From Myxococcus terminator_A (GTDB lineage Bacteria; Myxococcota; Myxococcia; Myxococcales; Myxococcaceae): a DNA stretch of 64,000 nt. This document shows positions 1-7,015 of the stretch, piece after piece (the stretch's first letter is position 1; every line of letters begins with the position of its first letter). Where the stretch lies: assembly GCA_049194865.1 (NCBI GenBank), contig JBLZWL010000071.1, positions 1 through 64,000 of the forward strand, in the 5' to 3' direction. Below the pieces are notes generated by a model that did not search any database, was not told where the DNA came from, and saw only the letters and a program-made list of their open reading frames with translations. A program made the position numbers and the translations under genes.

Positions 1-252
1 CTCCTGCTCGGCGAAGGCGCTCAGCGTTTCGCGGGTGATGGACCGGGCAAGCTCCAGCTCCCAGCCCCGCTCGCGGTGCAGCGCCTCCGCCACCTGGGCC
101 ACCGTCCTCACGCCGTCACAGGCGCGCCAGACGGCGTCGGTGCCTTCGTCCAAATCAAAGTAGTAGTTGTCGAGGATGAGGTGCACCTGCCCCTCGGCTC
201 GACGGCGCCGCACTCGCAAGTGCGTGACGGGAACGAGCACGTTCAGGTCCAT
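1..252 (-). CDS. PqqD-like peptide-binding (RRE) protein, C-terminus cut by window edge
   Basis: Partial gene; 84 codons are visible and it continues past the left edge. The translation begins MDLNVLVPVTHLRVRR. It contains FDLDEGTDAVWRACDG, followed by a TVAQVAEALHRERG-like helix. This matches the PqqD fold, the RiPP recognition element that binds leader peptides and presents them to modifying enzymes. An AGGA sits 9 bases before the chosen ATG. An in-frame ATG nine bases further upstream (261) would overlap the stop of the nucleotidyltransferase gene as ATGA, so the two are translationally coupled either way. The next gene but one is a short precursor-like peptide, which supports an RRE role. 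Family assignment is fairly secure; the role in peptide modification is inferred. Confidence 0.7.
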   Translation of the reverse strand, partial: MDLNVLVPVTHLRVRRRRAEGQVHLILDNYYFDLDEGTDAVWRACDGVRTVAQVAEALHRERGWELELARSITRETLSAFAEQE

Positions 253-257
253 GGCGC

Positions 258-1079
258 TCATTCCTCGATGACATCCGTGAGCTGGTTGCACAGCCGGATG
301 CACGTCTCCAGATAGGCCTTGAGGTCCTCGGGGCGCTCGCGCAGCCGCGCGCCGTCCGCGAACTGGAGCTCCCAGAAGCGCTTCTCGAACTTGCGCGCCT
401 CCTCGTCTCCACCCGCGGCGAGCTGTCCCAGGATGCGCGTGCGCCACTTGCGGCGGATGTTCGTGCTGCCCCGGTAGTGGCAGAAGGCATCACAGGTGGA
501 GTTGAGCAGCTCCCGCGCGCGCATCAGCGCCACGTCCGGCTGCTCCATCATCCCGTAGAGGTCCTCGAGCGCGTCGTCGACCTCGCGAATCTTCACCTCC
601 AGCAACCACCGCGACAGGCGACGGAAGTCGAAGCGCGAGCGCAGCCGCTCCAGCCGGCTGTCGTGCATCAGCGCCACCCCCGTGCGTACGCGGTGCAGGA
701 AGACGATTTCGTCCTCCGTCATCCGCCGCTCCATCATCACGTTGTCCCGCCCGCCCTCCTGCAAGTCCAACGCGGCGAGCTTCGCGGCGAGCACCTCCAC
801 CGACGCCTCGCTCCAGTACTCGAAGTCCACGCGGCGCTTGCCGAGCATGTGCACGGAGAAGAGCGCGTCCCCGGCCTTGTGCAGGCTGGTGCCCGTCGGC
901 TCACCCCCGCCGACGATGAACACGTCGATGTCGGAGAAGGCATTGCCCATGCCCTCCACCAGGGAGCCGGACAGGAACACGGCGGCCTCGACCGCGGGCG
1001 TCAGCGACTCGAGCGCCAGCAGCTGGCCGAGGTCCACGCCAAGCAGGTTCATCATTTCGTCACGCGAGGGCTGAGTCAT
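258..1079 (-). CDS. Nucleotidyltransferase-domain protein (Pol-beta/MNT superfamily)
   Basis: A 273-residue protein starting MTQPSRDEMM. The signature G38-S39 with EGMGNAFSDIDVF supplies the Gly-Ser motif and the paired metal-binding Asp50 and Asp52. A third acidic residue is probably Asp85 (RRVDFEYW). This is the catalytic core of nucleotidyltransferases that move NMP to small molecules, tRNA or proteins. The C-terminal 150 residues are mostly helical, as in antibiotic adenylyltransferases, but not recognisable further. It lies between the precursor peptide and the PqqD-like gene in one minus-strand unit, with only a few bases to the latter. A role in nucleotidylating the peptide or an activated small molecule is inferred. 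An upstream in-frame extension to 1163 has no better support than the chosen ATG. Confidence 0.75.
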   Translation of the reverse strand: MTQPSRDEMMNLLGVDLGQLLALESLTPAVEAAVFLSGSLVEGMGNAFSDIDVFIVGGGEPTGTSLHKAGDALFSVHMLGKRRVDFEYWSEASVEVLAAKLAALDLQEGGRDNVMMERRMTEDEIVFLHRVRTGVALMHDSRLERLRSRFDFRRLSRWLLEVKIREVDDALEDLYGMMEQPDVALMRARELLNSTCDAFCHYRGSTNIRRKWRTRILGQLAAGGDEEARKFEKRFWELQFADGARLRERPEDLKAYLETCIRLCNQLTDVIEE

Positions 1080-1193
1080 GAGGGCGGCGACACCAGAAGC
1101 GAGAAGAGGAAGGAAGGCGCGAGCCGGGTTGAGTGGCCCGCGCCTCCCCTGCATGAACCTCAACGGCTCACGCGGTCAGCCTTCACTTGCGAA

Positions 1194-1373
1194 TCACAGC
1201 ACCGGGAAGACGCGGCCCGGCCCGACGATGATGGGACCCGTGATGATGGGACCCGTGACGATGGGGCCGGGCAGCGTGACCACGGGACCCGGGATGGTGG
1301 AGATGGAACCACCGACGACGCACTTCATGGTGTCGGCGGACAGCTTGATGGCAACGCTACGGGGCTTGTTCAT
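1194..1373 (-). CDS. RiPP-like precursor peptide, 59 residues
   Basis: A short gene with a textbook ribosome binding site: AAGGAG seven bases before ATG. The peptide starts MNKPRSVAIKLSADTMKC. It reaches a Val-Val-Gly-Gly at residues 19-22 that resembles a double-glycine leader cleavage site. Residues 23-59 are a Cys-free, very hydrophobic tail rich in Pro, Gly, Ile, Val and Thr. It is built from Gly-Pro-(Ile/Val)-(Ile/Val)-(Thr/Val) steps with Pro at 30, 37, 42, 47 and 52, and ends RVFPVL. Downstream in the same direction are a nucleotidyltransferase and a PqqD-like RRE protein; a PdxJ-like gene is divergent. Leader plus repetitive core next to an RRE protein is how RiPP precursors are organised. 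I know no characterised RiPP with this core. The modification site is unknown; Thr and Ser hydroxyls or the C-terminus are candidates. Confidence 0.7.
   Translation of the reverse strand: MNKPRSVAIKLSADTMKCVVGGSISTIPGPVVTLPGPIVTGPIITGPIIVGPGRVFPVL
1227..1271 (-). repeat. 15-bp tandem repeat inside the precursor-peptide core
   Basis: Two identical 15-base units (1227-1241 and 1242-1256) are followed by a diverged third (1257-1271). They encode the repeated Gly-Pro-Ile-Ile/Val-Thr steps of the peptide core. In-frame repetition points to core lengthening by slippage. Confidence 0.75.
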
Positions 1374-1536
1374 GGTGTTGCTCCTTGATGGGTCTTCGTT
1401 CACTGCGTGCTGCGTGCTGCACCTGGCGCGGCCACTCGGCGCCGCTGAACTCGGAAGGAAGCGCTCACGCCACGCGGCGCGTGTCGCGACACGGCGGCCA
1501 TGCGAGGATGGCCACCTGGAACCGGGAGGTCCGTCG
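1374..1536. promoter_or_regulatory. Divergent intergenic region between precursor peptide and PdxJ-like gene
   Basis: A 163-base gap that must hold the promoters for both divergent transcripts. AAGGAG precedes the peptide start on the minus strand and GGGAGG precedes the PdxJ-like start on the plus strand. No confident -35/-10 or -24/-12 element or operator was recognised. Confidence 0.45.
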
Positions 1537-2289
1537 ATGCGTGCCGCTGTGCCGACACCCCTGCTGCGCGTGGGGCTCAACAAGGTCGCCCTGCTGCGCT
1601 CGTCGCGCGGCGGCGCCGTGCCGGATTTGACGGAGGCCGCGCGCACGCTCATCGAAGGCGGCTGCCGCGCGCTGATGGTCCACCAGTGGTCCGACCACCG
1701 GCACGTGAAGCCCCACGACGTCACCGCGCTCGCCGCGCTGGCTCCCGTGCGCGAAGGCCTCGCCACGCTGCATGTCGGCGGAGACCTGCGCGAGGACCTC
1801 GGCGCGCTGCTGGAGCGCACCCCCGGCGTCGGCTGCTGGGTGGTGACCCCCTTCGAGGCCCAGCACCTCACCACCCAGCGCGGCTGGCGCCCGGAGGATG
1901 ACCAGCCCCGACTGGCGCACTGGGCACGAACCCTGAGCGGACACACGCGCATCTCCGTGTTCGTGGACCCGGAGTTGGAGGCCGTGGACCTGGTCGCCCG
2001 TGCCGGCGTCGCCGCCGTCGAGCTGAACTGTCGCGACTACGTGGAAGGCTTCGGCACGCCCTCGCAGGAGCGCGCGCTGGAGGCACTCGCGCGCGCGGCG
2101 GACCGGGCCCGCGAGCACGGCCTGGACGTCAATGCCGCGCATGACCTCGACAAGCGTCATCTGTCTCCGCTGATTCGCGCTGTACGCCCCACGCTCGTCT
2201 CCGTGGGTCATGCCTTCGTGGCCGCCGCCGTCATCGCGGGCCTGCGGGCGGTGCTGCCCGGCTTCCTCCACGCGGCCTCGGAGGAATGA
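1537..2289 (+). CDS. Divergent PdxJ-like (pyridoxine 5'-phosphate synthase family) protein
   Basis: A 250-residue TIM-barrel protein collinear with PdxJ, which condenses 1-deoxyxylulose 5-phosphate with 3-amino-2-oxopropyl phosphate to form the pyridoxine ring. Matching blocks include VALLRSSRGG, LMVHQWSDHRHV, ISVFVDPELEAVDL, VELNCRDYVEGF, NAAHDLD and SVGHAFVAAAVIAGL. Canonical residues differ. The N-terminal VNIDH motif is VGLNK. The position of E. coli Glu72 appears to be His79. The His45 and His193 equivalents are kept. GGGAGG lies seven bases before the ATG. A specialised paralog acting in the adjacent RiPP-like locus is more likely than vitamin B6 synthesis: the pocket is altered and no pdxA or dxs is adjacent. 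The alternative is a drifted but functional PdxJ. Confidence 0.72.
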   Translation: MRAAVPTPLLRVGLNKVALLRSSRGGAVPDLTEAARTLIEGGCRALMVHQWSDHRHVKPHDVTALAALAPVREGLATLHVGGDLREDLGALLERTPGVGCWVVTPFEAQHLTTQRGWRPEDDQPRLAHWARTLSGHTRISVFVDPELEAVDLVARAGVAAVELNCRDYVEGFGTPSQERALEALARAADRAREHGLDVNAAHDLDKRHLSPLIRAVRPTLVSVGHAFVAAAVIAGLRAVLPGFLHAASEE

Positions 2290-2295
2290 GCACTT

Positions 2296-2370
2296 CCTCG
2301 TGGCGCGCGTCATGACGCCGCCTCGACGGACCGAGGGGCTCCTCACGGTGCGCGTCATGACCCCACCTCG
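2296..2370. repeat. Imperfect direct repeat duplicating the 3' end of the phosphotransferase gene
   Basis: Two copies of about 30 bases, 2296-2325 and 2341-2370, share the core GCGCGTCATGAC. The right copy spans the stop codon of the minus-strand phosphotransferase (Glu-Val-Gly-Ser-stop). The left copy, read the same way, would encode Glu-Ala-Ala-Ser-stop. It is therefore a decayed duplication of the gene end in the convergent junction with the PdxJ-like gene. A small GC hairpin (CCTCG/CGAGG, 2321-2336) between the copies could be a weak terminator. Confidence 0.55.
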
Positions 2371-3404
2371 CTCCGGGTGCCGTGACGCTCCAGCGCCTCC
2401 GCCAGCATCCTCACGCCCGTGGCATGCAGCACCATGGCGATGTCCTCGGTGCGCGGATTCACTGGCGCCAACTGGAACGGCGCGTTGGCCAGGAGCAGCA
2501 GCGGCGTGACGAAGTCACACCGCACGCGCCATTCAGTGTCACCTCGGGCCAGCGCTCGCGCGGGCAGCTCCTCGTCCAGCCACGCATCCAGCGCGGCGAA
2601 GCGCTCCAGGGCGGGCCGCGCCCACAGGGCCCAATCCCAGGACAGGCCCTCACCGCTGTCCGTCACCCGGGCCGCGCCCGCGCGCACCAGGTCGTAGAGC
2701 CCGCTCGTGCAGGTGCGCAGCTTGGCCAGGTCCTCCAGGTAGTCGCTGTCCGAGTCCCCCGTGGCAGTCGAACCCCGCGGGTCCAACAGCAGGAACCGGC
2801 CCGTGGCCGGCTCCAAGAGGACGTTGTCGAACTTGAAGTCGCCGTGGAACCGTCCCACGCGAGGCGGGTTCAAGCGCTCGAGCAGCGTCGTGTCCCGCTC
2901 CAGCGAGCGCACCAGCTCGGCGGCGCTCCGGTGAAGCCGGCCATTGATTTCCAGACTCCCCGCCGCACACAGCCGGTCGAAGCGCGCGGACAGGCCCCGG
3001 CCCGCGCTGGCTCTTCTCCAGAACTTGTCCACATAGCTGTCGTGGAAGAAGCCCTCGGGCGCGGGCCGCTGGTGGTCCGCGTAGAGCGCGTCGAAGGCGA
3101 AGGACACGAAGCTCCGCGTGCCGCTCACGGCCTCGCCCACCGTCAGCGTTCCGTCCACCAGCACGCGCGACAGCTCCGGCCACGGACAGAAGTCCATGTC
3201 GTACTCGGCCCAGTCCGCGCCGGTGCGCACCTCCAGCACGCGAGGAAAGCGCTCCGCCGCGCGCGGAGGCAGCGCCTCCAACCACGCGACTTCTCGCAAC
3301 AGCTTGTCGCGCCCGTGCGTGGCCCGCTTGGTGATGCGGCTGCCCGACACGCGCACGTCGCGCACCACTCCGCGCCAGTCGCCCTCGGCTCGCGCGCCGC
3401 TCAT
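2355..3404 (-). CDS. Aminoglycoside-phosphotransferase-like kinase (APH/choline kinase fold)
   Basis: A 349-residue protein kinase-like fold enzyme. The catalytic motif H187-G-D189-F-K-F-D-N194 and the metal-binding LLLDPRG around Asp208 are both intact. Such enzymes transfer phosphate from ATP to hydroxyls of small molecules such as aminoglycosides, homoserine, choline or sugars. The ATG overlaps the stop of the RmlD-like gene as ATGA, so it is the last gene of a coupled six-gene operon. Resistance is possible, but a biosynthetic kinase step is equally plausible, since the operon already contains two other kinases. The substrate cannot be read from the sequence. Confidence 0.7.
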   Translation of the reverse strand: MSGARAEGDWRGVVRDVRVSGSRITKRATHGRDKLLREVAWLEALPPRAAERFPRVLEVRTGADWAEYDMDFCPWPELSRVLVDGTLTVGEAVSGTRSFVSFAFDALYADHQRPAPEGFFHDSYVDKFWRRASAGRGLSARFDRLCAAGSLEINGRLHRSAAELVRSLERDTTLLERLNPPRVGRFHGDFKFDNVLLEPATGRFLLLDPRGSTATGDSDSDYLEDLAKLRTCTSGLYDLVRAGAARVTDSGEGLSWDWALWARPALERFAALDAWLDEELPARALARGDTEWRVRCDFVTPLLLLANAPFQLAPVNPRTEDIAMVLHATGVRMLAEALERHGTRSEVGS

Positions 3405-4276
3405 ACGCCCGCCTCCCGCTGGTGCCGGAGGACATCCAGTCCCTCCGAGAGGGAGAACGGCGCCTTCAGGCCCAGCGCCGCCAGTCGCGTGGACGCCAGC
3501 CGGTTGTCGCGAGGACGCACCGCGAGCGACGACTCCTTGCGCGTGCGCACCAGCGACACGTCCAGGTTGAAGGCATGGGCCAGCCGCCGCGCCCACGAGT
3601 ACTTGGTGGTGGCCTCGCCGCCGCTGAAGTGCAACACGCCCCGCACGCCGCCCCCGGCGAGCCGCGTCAGCAGGCCCGCCACCTCATCCACCAGCACCGG
3701 GTAGCGCACCTGCTCGCCATCCACGTACACGGGCTGTCCCGTGGCCAGTTGCTCCAACGTGGACGTGACGAAGGTGGACTTCTCGTCCGGCCCCGTGAGG
3801 CCGTAGAGCAGCGGCACACGCAGCACCAGCGCGTCCTCCAGCGTCAGCGCGAGCAGCTCTCCCTCTCGCTTGGTGACGCCGTAGTGCTGGAGCGGCCGGG
3901 GCTCGTCCGTCTCCACGTACGTGCGAGCGGGGGCGCCGTCGAAGACGTGGTCGGTGGACACGTAGAGCAGCCGCGTGCGCGTGCGTCGGCACGCCTCCAC
4001 CACGTTGCCCGTGCCTCCCACGTTGATGTTCGTCGCGGCGGACCGGTGACGCTCGCAGTCGTCCAGGTTGCAGCGCGCCGCCGCGTGGATGCACACGTCG
4101 AAGTCGCCCTCCGCGAAGGCGGTGTCCACGGCGCGCGCGTCGGTGATATCCAGGCGCATCAGCCCCTGGCGCGGCGTCGCGCTCCAGGTGCCCCGGGCCT
4201 GGACTCCCTCCATCCGCAGCGCGCGCATCAGCCTGCGCCCCAGAAATCCGCTGGCCCCCGTGACGATGACGTTCAT
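3401..4276 (-). CDS. RmlD-like NAD(P)-dependent sugar/nucleotide-sugar reductase (extended SDR)
   Basis: A 291-residue extended short-chain dehydrogenase. The N-terminal GASGFLGRRL is the Rossmann dinucleotide-binding motif. YVSTDHVFDG carries the conserved Ser/Thr-Asp, and YGVTKREGE holds the catalytic Tyr-x3-Lys. Order and length match dTDP-4-dehydrorhamnose reductase (RmlD) and related epimerase/reductases. No rmlA, rmlB or rmlC is nearby, so a rhamnose role is unlikely. A ketoreduction within the local pathway fits better. It sits 28 bases after the PfkB gene and overlaps the phosphotransferase gene by four bases. Confidence 0.75.
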   Translation of the reverse strand: MNVIVTGASGFLGRRLMRALRMEGVQARGTWSATPRQGLMRLDITDARAVDTAFAEGDFDVCIHAAARCNLDDCERHRSAATNINVGGTGNVVEACRRTRTRLLYVSTDHVFDGAPARTYVETDEPRPLQHYGVTKREGELLALTLEDALVLRVPLLYGLTGPDEKSTFVTSTLEQLATGQPVYVDGEQVRYPVLVDEVAGLLTRLAGGGVRGVLHFSGGEATTKYSWARRLAHAFNLDVSLVRTRKESSLAVRPRDNRLASTRLAALGLKAPFSLSEGLDVLRHQREAGV

Positions 4277-4304
4277 GGCTGGCTCCCCCGTGTCCCCATC
4301 GCCG

Positions 4305-5222
4305 CTAGAGCAGCGAGAGAGACGCGCCCCCGCTCGTGCCCAGTCCCACGCCCAGCAGCGCCAGCCGGTCCACGCCCGCGCGCGGCCCCGGGACTCCGCA
4401 CTTCACCGCCGCCACTTGCGTCGCGAAGCGCAGCGCCTCACCAAAGCCCTGCCCCGACTGCACCGCCGCGATGTAGCCCGCGTGGAACGCATCCCCCGCG
4501 CCCGTGGTGTCCACCACCTCGCAGCGCTCCGCGGGGACGCGGTGGTGCTCACCCTCGGCCGTCCACCCCTCGCAGCCCTCCGCGCCCAGCGTGCCCACCA
4601 CCACGCGCAGACCTCCGGCCAGCAGCGTCCGCGCGGCGGCGGACAGCTCACGCTCCCCCGTCAGCTCACGCAGCACCTTGCCCGGCGCCACCAGGCTGGT
4701 GAGGTACGGCAACAAAGGCCGCGCCTCGTCGGCCACCTCCGCGTCCGCCAGCACCGGCAGCCCCAGGGCCCGCGCGCGCTTCGCCAACGCCAGCGAGAAG
4801 GCGGGCTCGTGCCCGTCCAGGTACACCAGGCCACACTGCTCCAGCGGCGCGGCCTCGGCCGGAATGCCATCCATGCGCAGCCGCGCGTCCTTGTGCATGA
4901 CGAGCGAGCGCGTGCCGTGCGTGGTGTCCACGACGATGGCCGCCGAGTGCTGCGGACAGTCCGCCACCGTGAGGCTGCCCTCCACCACCACGCCGGACTC
5001 CACCAGCGAGCCGCGCGCCAGCCGTCCGAAGTCCCCGCCGCCGAAGACGCCGAAGTAGCGCGTGCGCACGCCCAGCGCGCCCAGCATCGCCGCGACGTTG
5101 GCGCCCTGCCCGCCGCCGAAGAAGCGCAGCCCGTCCGCCTGCACCTTCCCGTCCGTCACCAGCGCCTCGCGCGTGGAGAAGACGATGTCCACCGTGTTGT
5201 TTCCGATGACGAGCACTTCCAT
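4305..5222 (-). CDS. PfkB/ribokinase-family carbohydrate kinase
   Basis: A 305-residue ribokinase-fold kinase. It starts MEVLVIGNNTVDIV and has the first PfkB signature (FFGGGQGANVAAMLGALG, about 34-51). The second signature is DTTGAGDAFHAGY, with the anion hole and catalytic base Asp244. It phosphorylates a sugar, nucleoside or similar alcohol using ATP. Extensions to an earlier start (5288) were rejected because the family N-terminus begins at the chosen Met. It lies in the operon between a P-loop kinase and the RmlD-like reductase. Its substrate is probably a pathway intermediate. Confidence 0.8.
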   Translation of the reverse strand: MEVLVIGNNTVDIVFSTREALVTDGKVQADGLRFFGGGQGANVAAMLGALGVRTRYFGVFGGGDFGRLARGSLVESGVVVEGSLTVADCPQHSAAIVVDTTHGTRSLVMHKDARLRMDGIPAEAAPLEQCGLVYLDGHEPAFSLALAKRARALGLPVLADAEVADEARPLLPYLTSLVAPGKVLRELTGERELSAAARTLLAGGLRVVVGTLGAEGCEGWTAEGEHHRVPAERCEVVDTTGAGDAFHAGYIAAVQSGQGFGEALRFATQVAAVKCGVPGPRAGVDRLALLGVGLGTSGGASLSLL

Positions 5223-5288
5223 GGCGCCCTCCCGTGCCTGAATGGCCTCACCCTTCCCGGTGCTCCGCCTGCCGCTCACCGAGCCCAC

Positions 5289-5933
5289 CTAGCGAGCCAC
5301 CGCCGGCCGCACCTGCGCCGGGGCCTCCGCATGCAGTCGGCGCAGCACGTCCGTGGCGATGCGCTCGGCCACCTGCTCCGGCCGCAGCTCGCTGGTGTCC
5401 ACCACCGTCCAGCGCTCCTCCGCGGGCAGCAGCGACACGAGGAACTCGTCGTAGGCCTGGTGCCGCTCCGGGTTGTCGCGCAGGTACGTGTCCCGCACCG
5501 ACTTGGAGGGACGCAGCAGCGCGCGCTCCCGCTTCACCTTCGGCGTGGACGTCAGGTAGTAGTTGAACGCGAACGGCAGGTGCTCATCCCAGATGAGCTG
5601 GCTGGGCAACCCCGGTACCTCCGGATGGAAGAAGCGGTTGCGCCCCACCTGGCTGAGCCAATGTCTGTCCTGGACGAGGAAGCCCGACGGCAACCCACGG
5701 TGACAGCGCGCCAGGTCCAACAGGATGTTCGCCGAGTAGAACCAGTCAATCTGGAGCAGGTCCGGCGTGCGCTTCGCCTCGGCCAGGAAGTGGTCGAGGA
5801 TGGGCATGTCGAACACGTAGCAATGTCCCAGCCGCGCCGGCAGTCCCGCCGCCGTCAGGCGCGCGCCCAACAGCTTGCACACCGTCGTCTTGCCCGCGTA
5901 GTCCGTGCCTTCAATCAGCAGTCCATGAATCAT
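5289..5933 (-). CDS. Thymidylate-kinase/deoxynucleoside-kinase-like P-loop kinase
   Basis: A 214-residue protein with a Walker A motif GTDYAGKTT at residues 9-17 right at the N-terminus. A DRHWLS segment resembles the DR(Y/H) motif of thymidylate and deoxynucleoside kinases, and a LID-like Arg-rich stretch (KVKRERALLRPSKSVRD) follows. These enzymes phosphorylate (deoxy)nucleosides or their monophosphates. In this operon it more likely acts on a pathway intermediate, for example a second phosphorylation. The gap to the dehydrogenase gene upstream is 21 bases. Identification as a kinase is solid; the substrate is unknown. Confidence 0.68.
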   Translation of the reverse strand: MIHGLLIEGTDYAGKTTVCKLLGARLTAAGLPARLGHCYVFDMPILDHFLAEAKRTPDLLQIDWFYSANILLDLARCHRGLPSGFLVQDRHWLSQVGRNRFFHPEVPGLPSQLIWDEHLPFAFNYYLTSTPKVKRERALLRPSKSVRDTYLRDNPERHQAYDEFLVSLLPAEERWTVVDTSELRPEQVAERIATDVLRRLHAEAPAQVRPAVAR

Positions 5934-5954
5934 CGTGAGTGCCTCGCTCGGACT

Positions 5955-6992
5955 TCAGGGTTGGAGGACGACCTTCAGCGCACCCGCGGGAGCGCCCTGA
6001 CGCCGGGCCCCCACGTCGCAGCCCACCAGCGCCAGTCCCTCGCGGAACGACGCCAACGGCAGGCGGTGGGAGACGAGCCTTCGCGCGGGCACCACGCCCG
6101 AGCTGATGAGGTGCAGCGCGGTGGCGAAGCTGCCATCCAGCGAGTCGATGGAGCCCTGCACGGACAGGCTGCGGTCCGCGATGCCGCCCACGTCCAGCGC
6201 CACCTCGTGACGCTTGAGGCCCACCAGCAACAGCTGCCCGCCGCGTGACAGCTTCGACAACGCCTCACCGGCCAGCCGCCCCGTGGTGTCCACCACCACG
6301 TCCAGCGGCGTCGCATCCGAGGCGTGGCGCGCGCAGACCTCGTCCAGTGACTCGGCCACCGTCCAGCGCCGGTCCACGACTTCGCGGCACAGCTCGCGCC
6401 GCGCCGCCGAGCGCTCCACCAGCGTCCCCGTCAACCCCAGGCCCGCCAGCACCCACGCGTACAGCACACCCATGGGCCCGCCGCCGAGCACCACCGTGCG
6501 CAGCGAGGGACGCAGGCGCAGTTGATTGGCGCCCGTGACGGCGCAGCTCAAGGGCTCGGTGAGGCTTGCCTCCTCGAAGCCCACGTGCGCGGGCAGCGTG
6601 TAGAGGAAGCGCTCCGTCGTCTTGTGCAGCGGCGCCATGGTGCCGTCGGCGCTGACGCCCGTCTCCGTCTCCCCCTTGCGCTGGCAGTGGTTCTGCCTTC
6701 CGGTGCGGCACAGCCGGCACTGGCCACAGTGGAAGGTCGGGTCGATGACGACGCGGTCCCCCACCTGGACATGGCGCACGGCGGGGCCCACGGCGACGAC
6801 CTCGCCCGAGGACTCGTGGCCCAGCACCACCCCGGGCTTCGCCGCGTACTCACCGCCGATGATGCCCAGGTCCGTGCCGCAGATGCCGGTGGCGCGAACG
6901 CGCACCATCACCTCGTCGTGCACGGGCGCGGACGGCTCGGCGCGCTCGCGCAGCTCCAGCTCCCAGGCTGTCGTGTACACCACTGCCCTCAT
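5955..6992 (-). CDS. Zinc-dependent medium-chain alcohol dehydrogenase
   Basis: A 345-residue MDR enzyme like threonine or sorbitol dehydrogenases. Catalytic zinc ligands are Cys38 (ICGTD) and His59-Glu60 (GHESSGE). The structural zinc site is Cys89, Cys92, Cys95 and Cys103. VVLGGGPMGVLYAWVLA is the Rossmann nucleotide-binding loop. It oxidises a secondary alcohol to a ketone using NAD(P). The aminotransferase gene ends 23 bases upstream. The pair would convert a hydroxyl to an amine, the logic used in aminocyclitol and daptide-type pathways. The start at 6992 is the Met that begins the conserved fold; longer extensions are not family-like. Confidence 0.85.
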   Translation of the reverse strand: MRAVVYTTAWELELRERAEPSAPVHDEVMVRVRATGICGTDLGIIGGEYAAKPGVVLGHESSGEVVAVGPAVRHVQVGDRVVIDPTFHCGQCRLCRTGRQNHCQRKGETETGVSADGTMAPLHKTTERFLYTLPAHVGFEEASLTEPLSCAVTGANQLRLRPSLRTVVLGGGPMGVLYAWVLAGLGLTGTLVERSAARRELCREVVDRRWTVAESLDEVCARHASDATPLDVVVDTTGRLAGEALSKLSRGGQLLLVGLKRHEVALDVGGIADRSLSVQGSIDSLDGSFATALHLISSGVVPARRLVSHRLPLASFREGLALVGCDVGARRQGAPAGALKVVLQP

Positions 6993-7015
6993 GTGCTCCC
7001 CCTCGAGTCCCCGAC

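Noticed and set aside
3401..4276. dTDP-rhamnose synthesis gene (rmlD)
   Set aside because: No rmlA, rmlB or rmlC in the neighbourhood; the operon content points to another ketoreduction.
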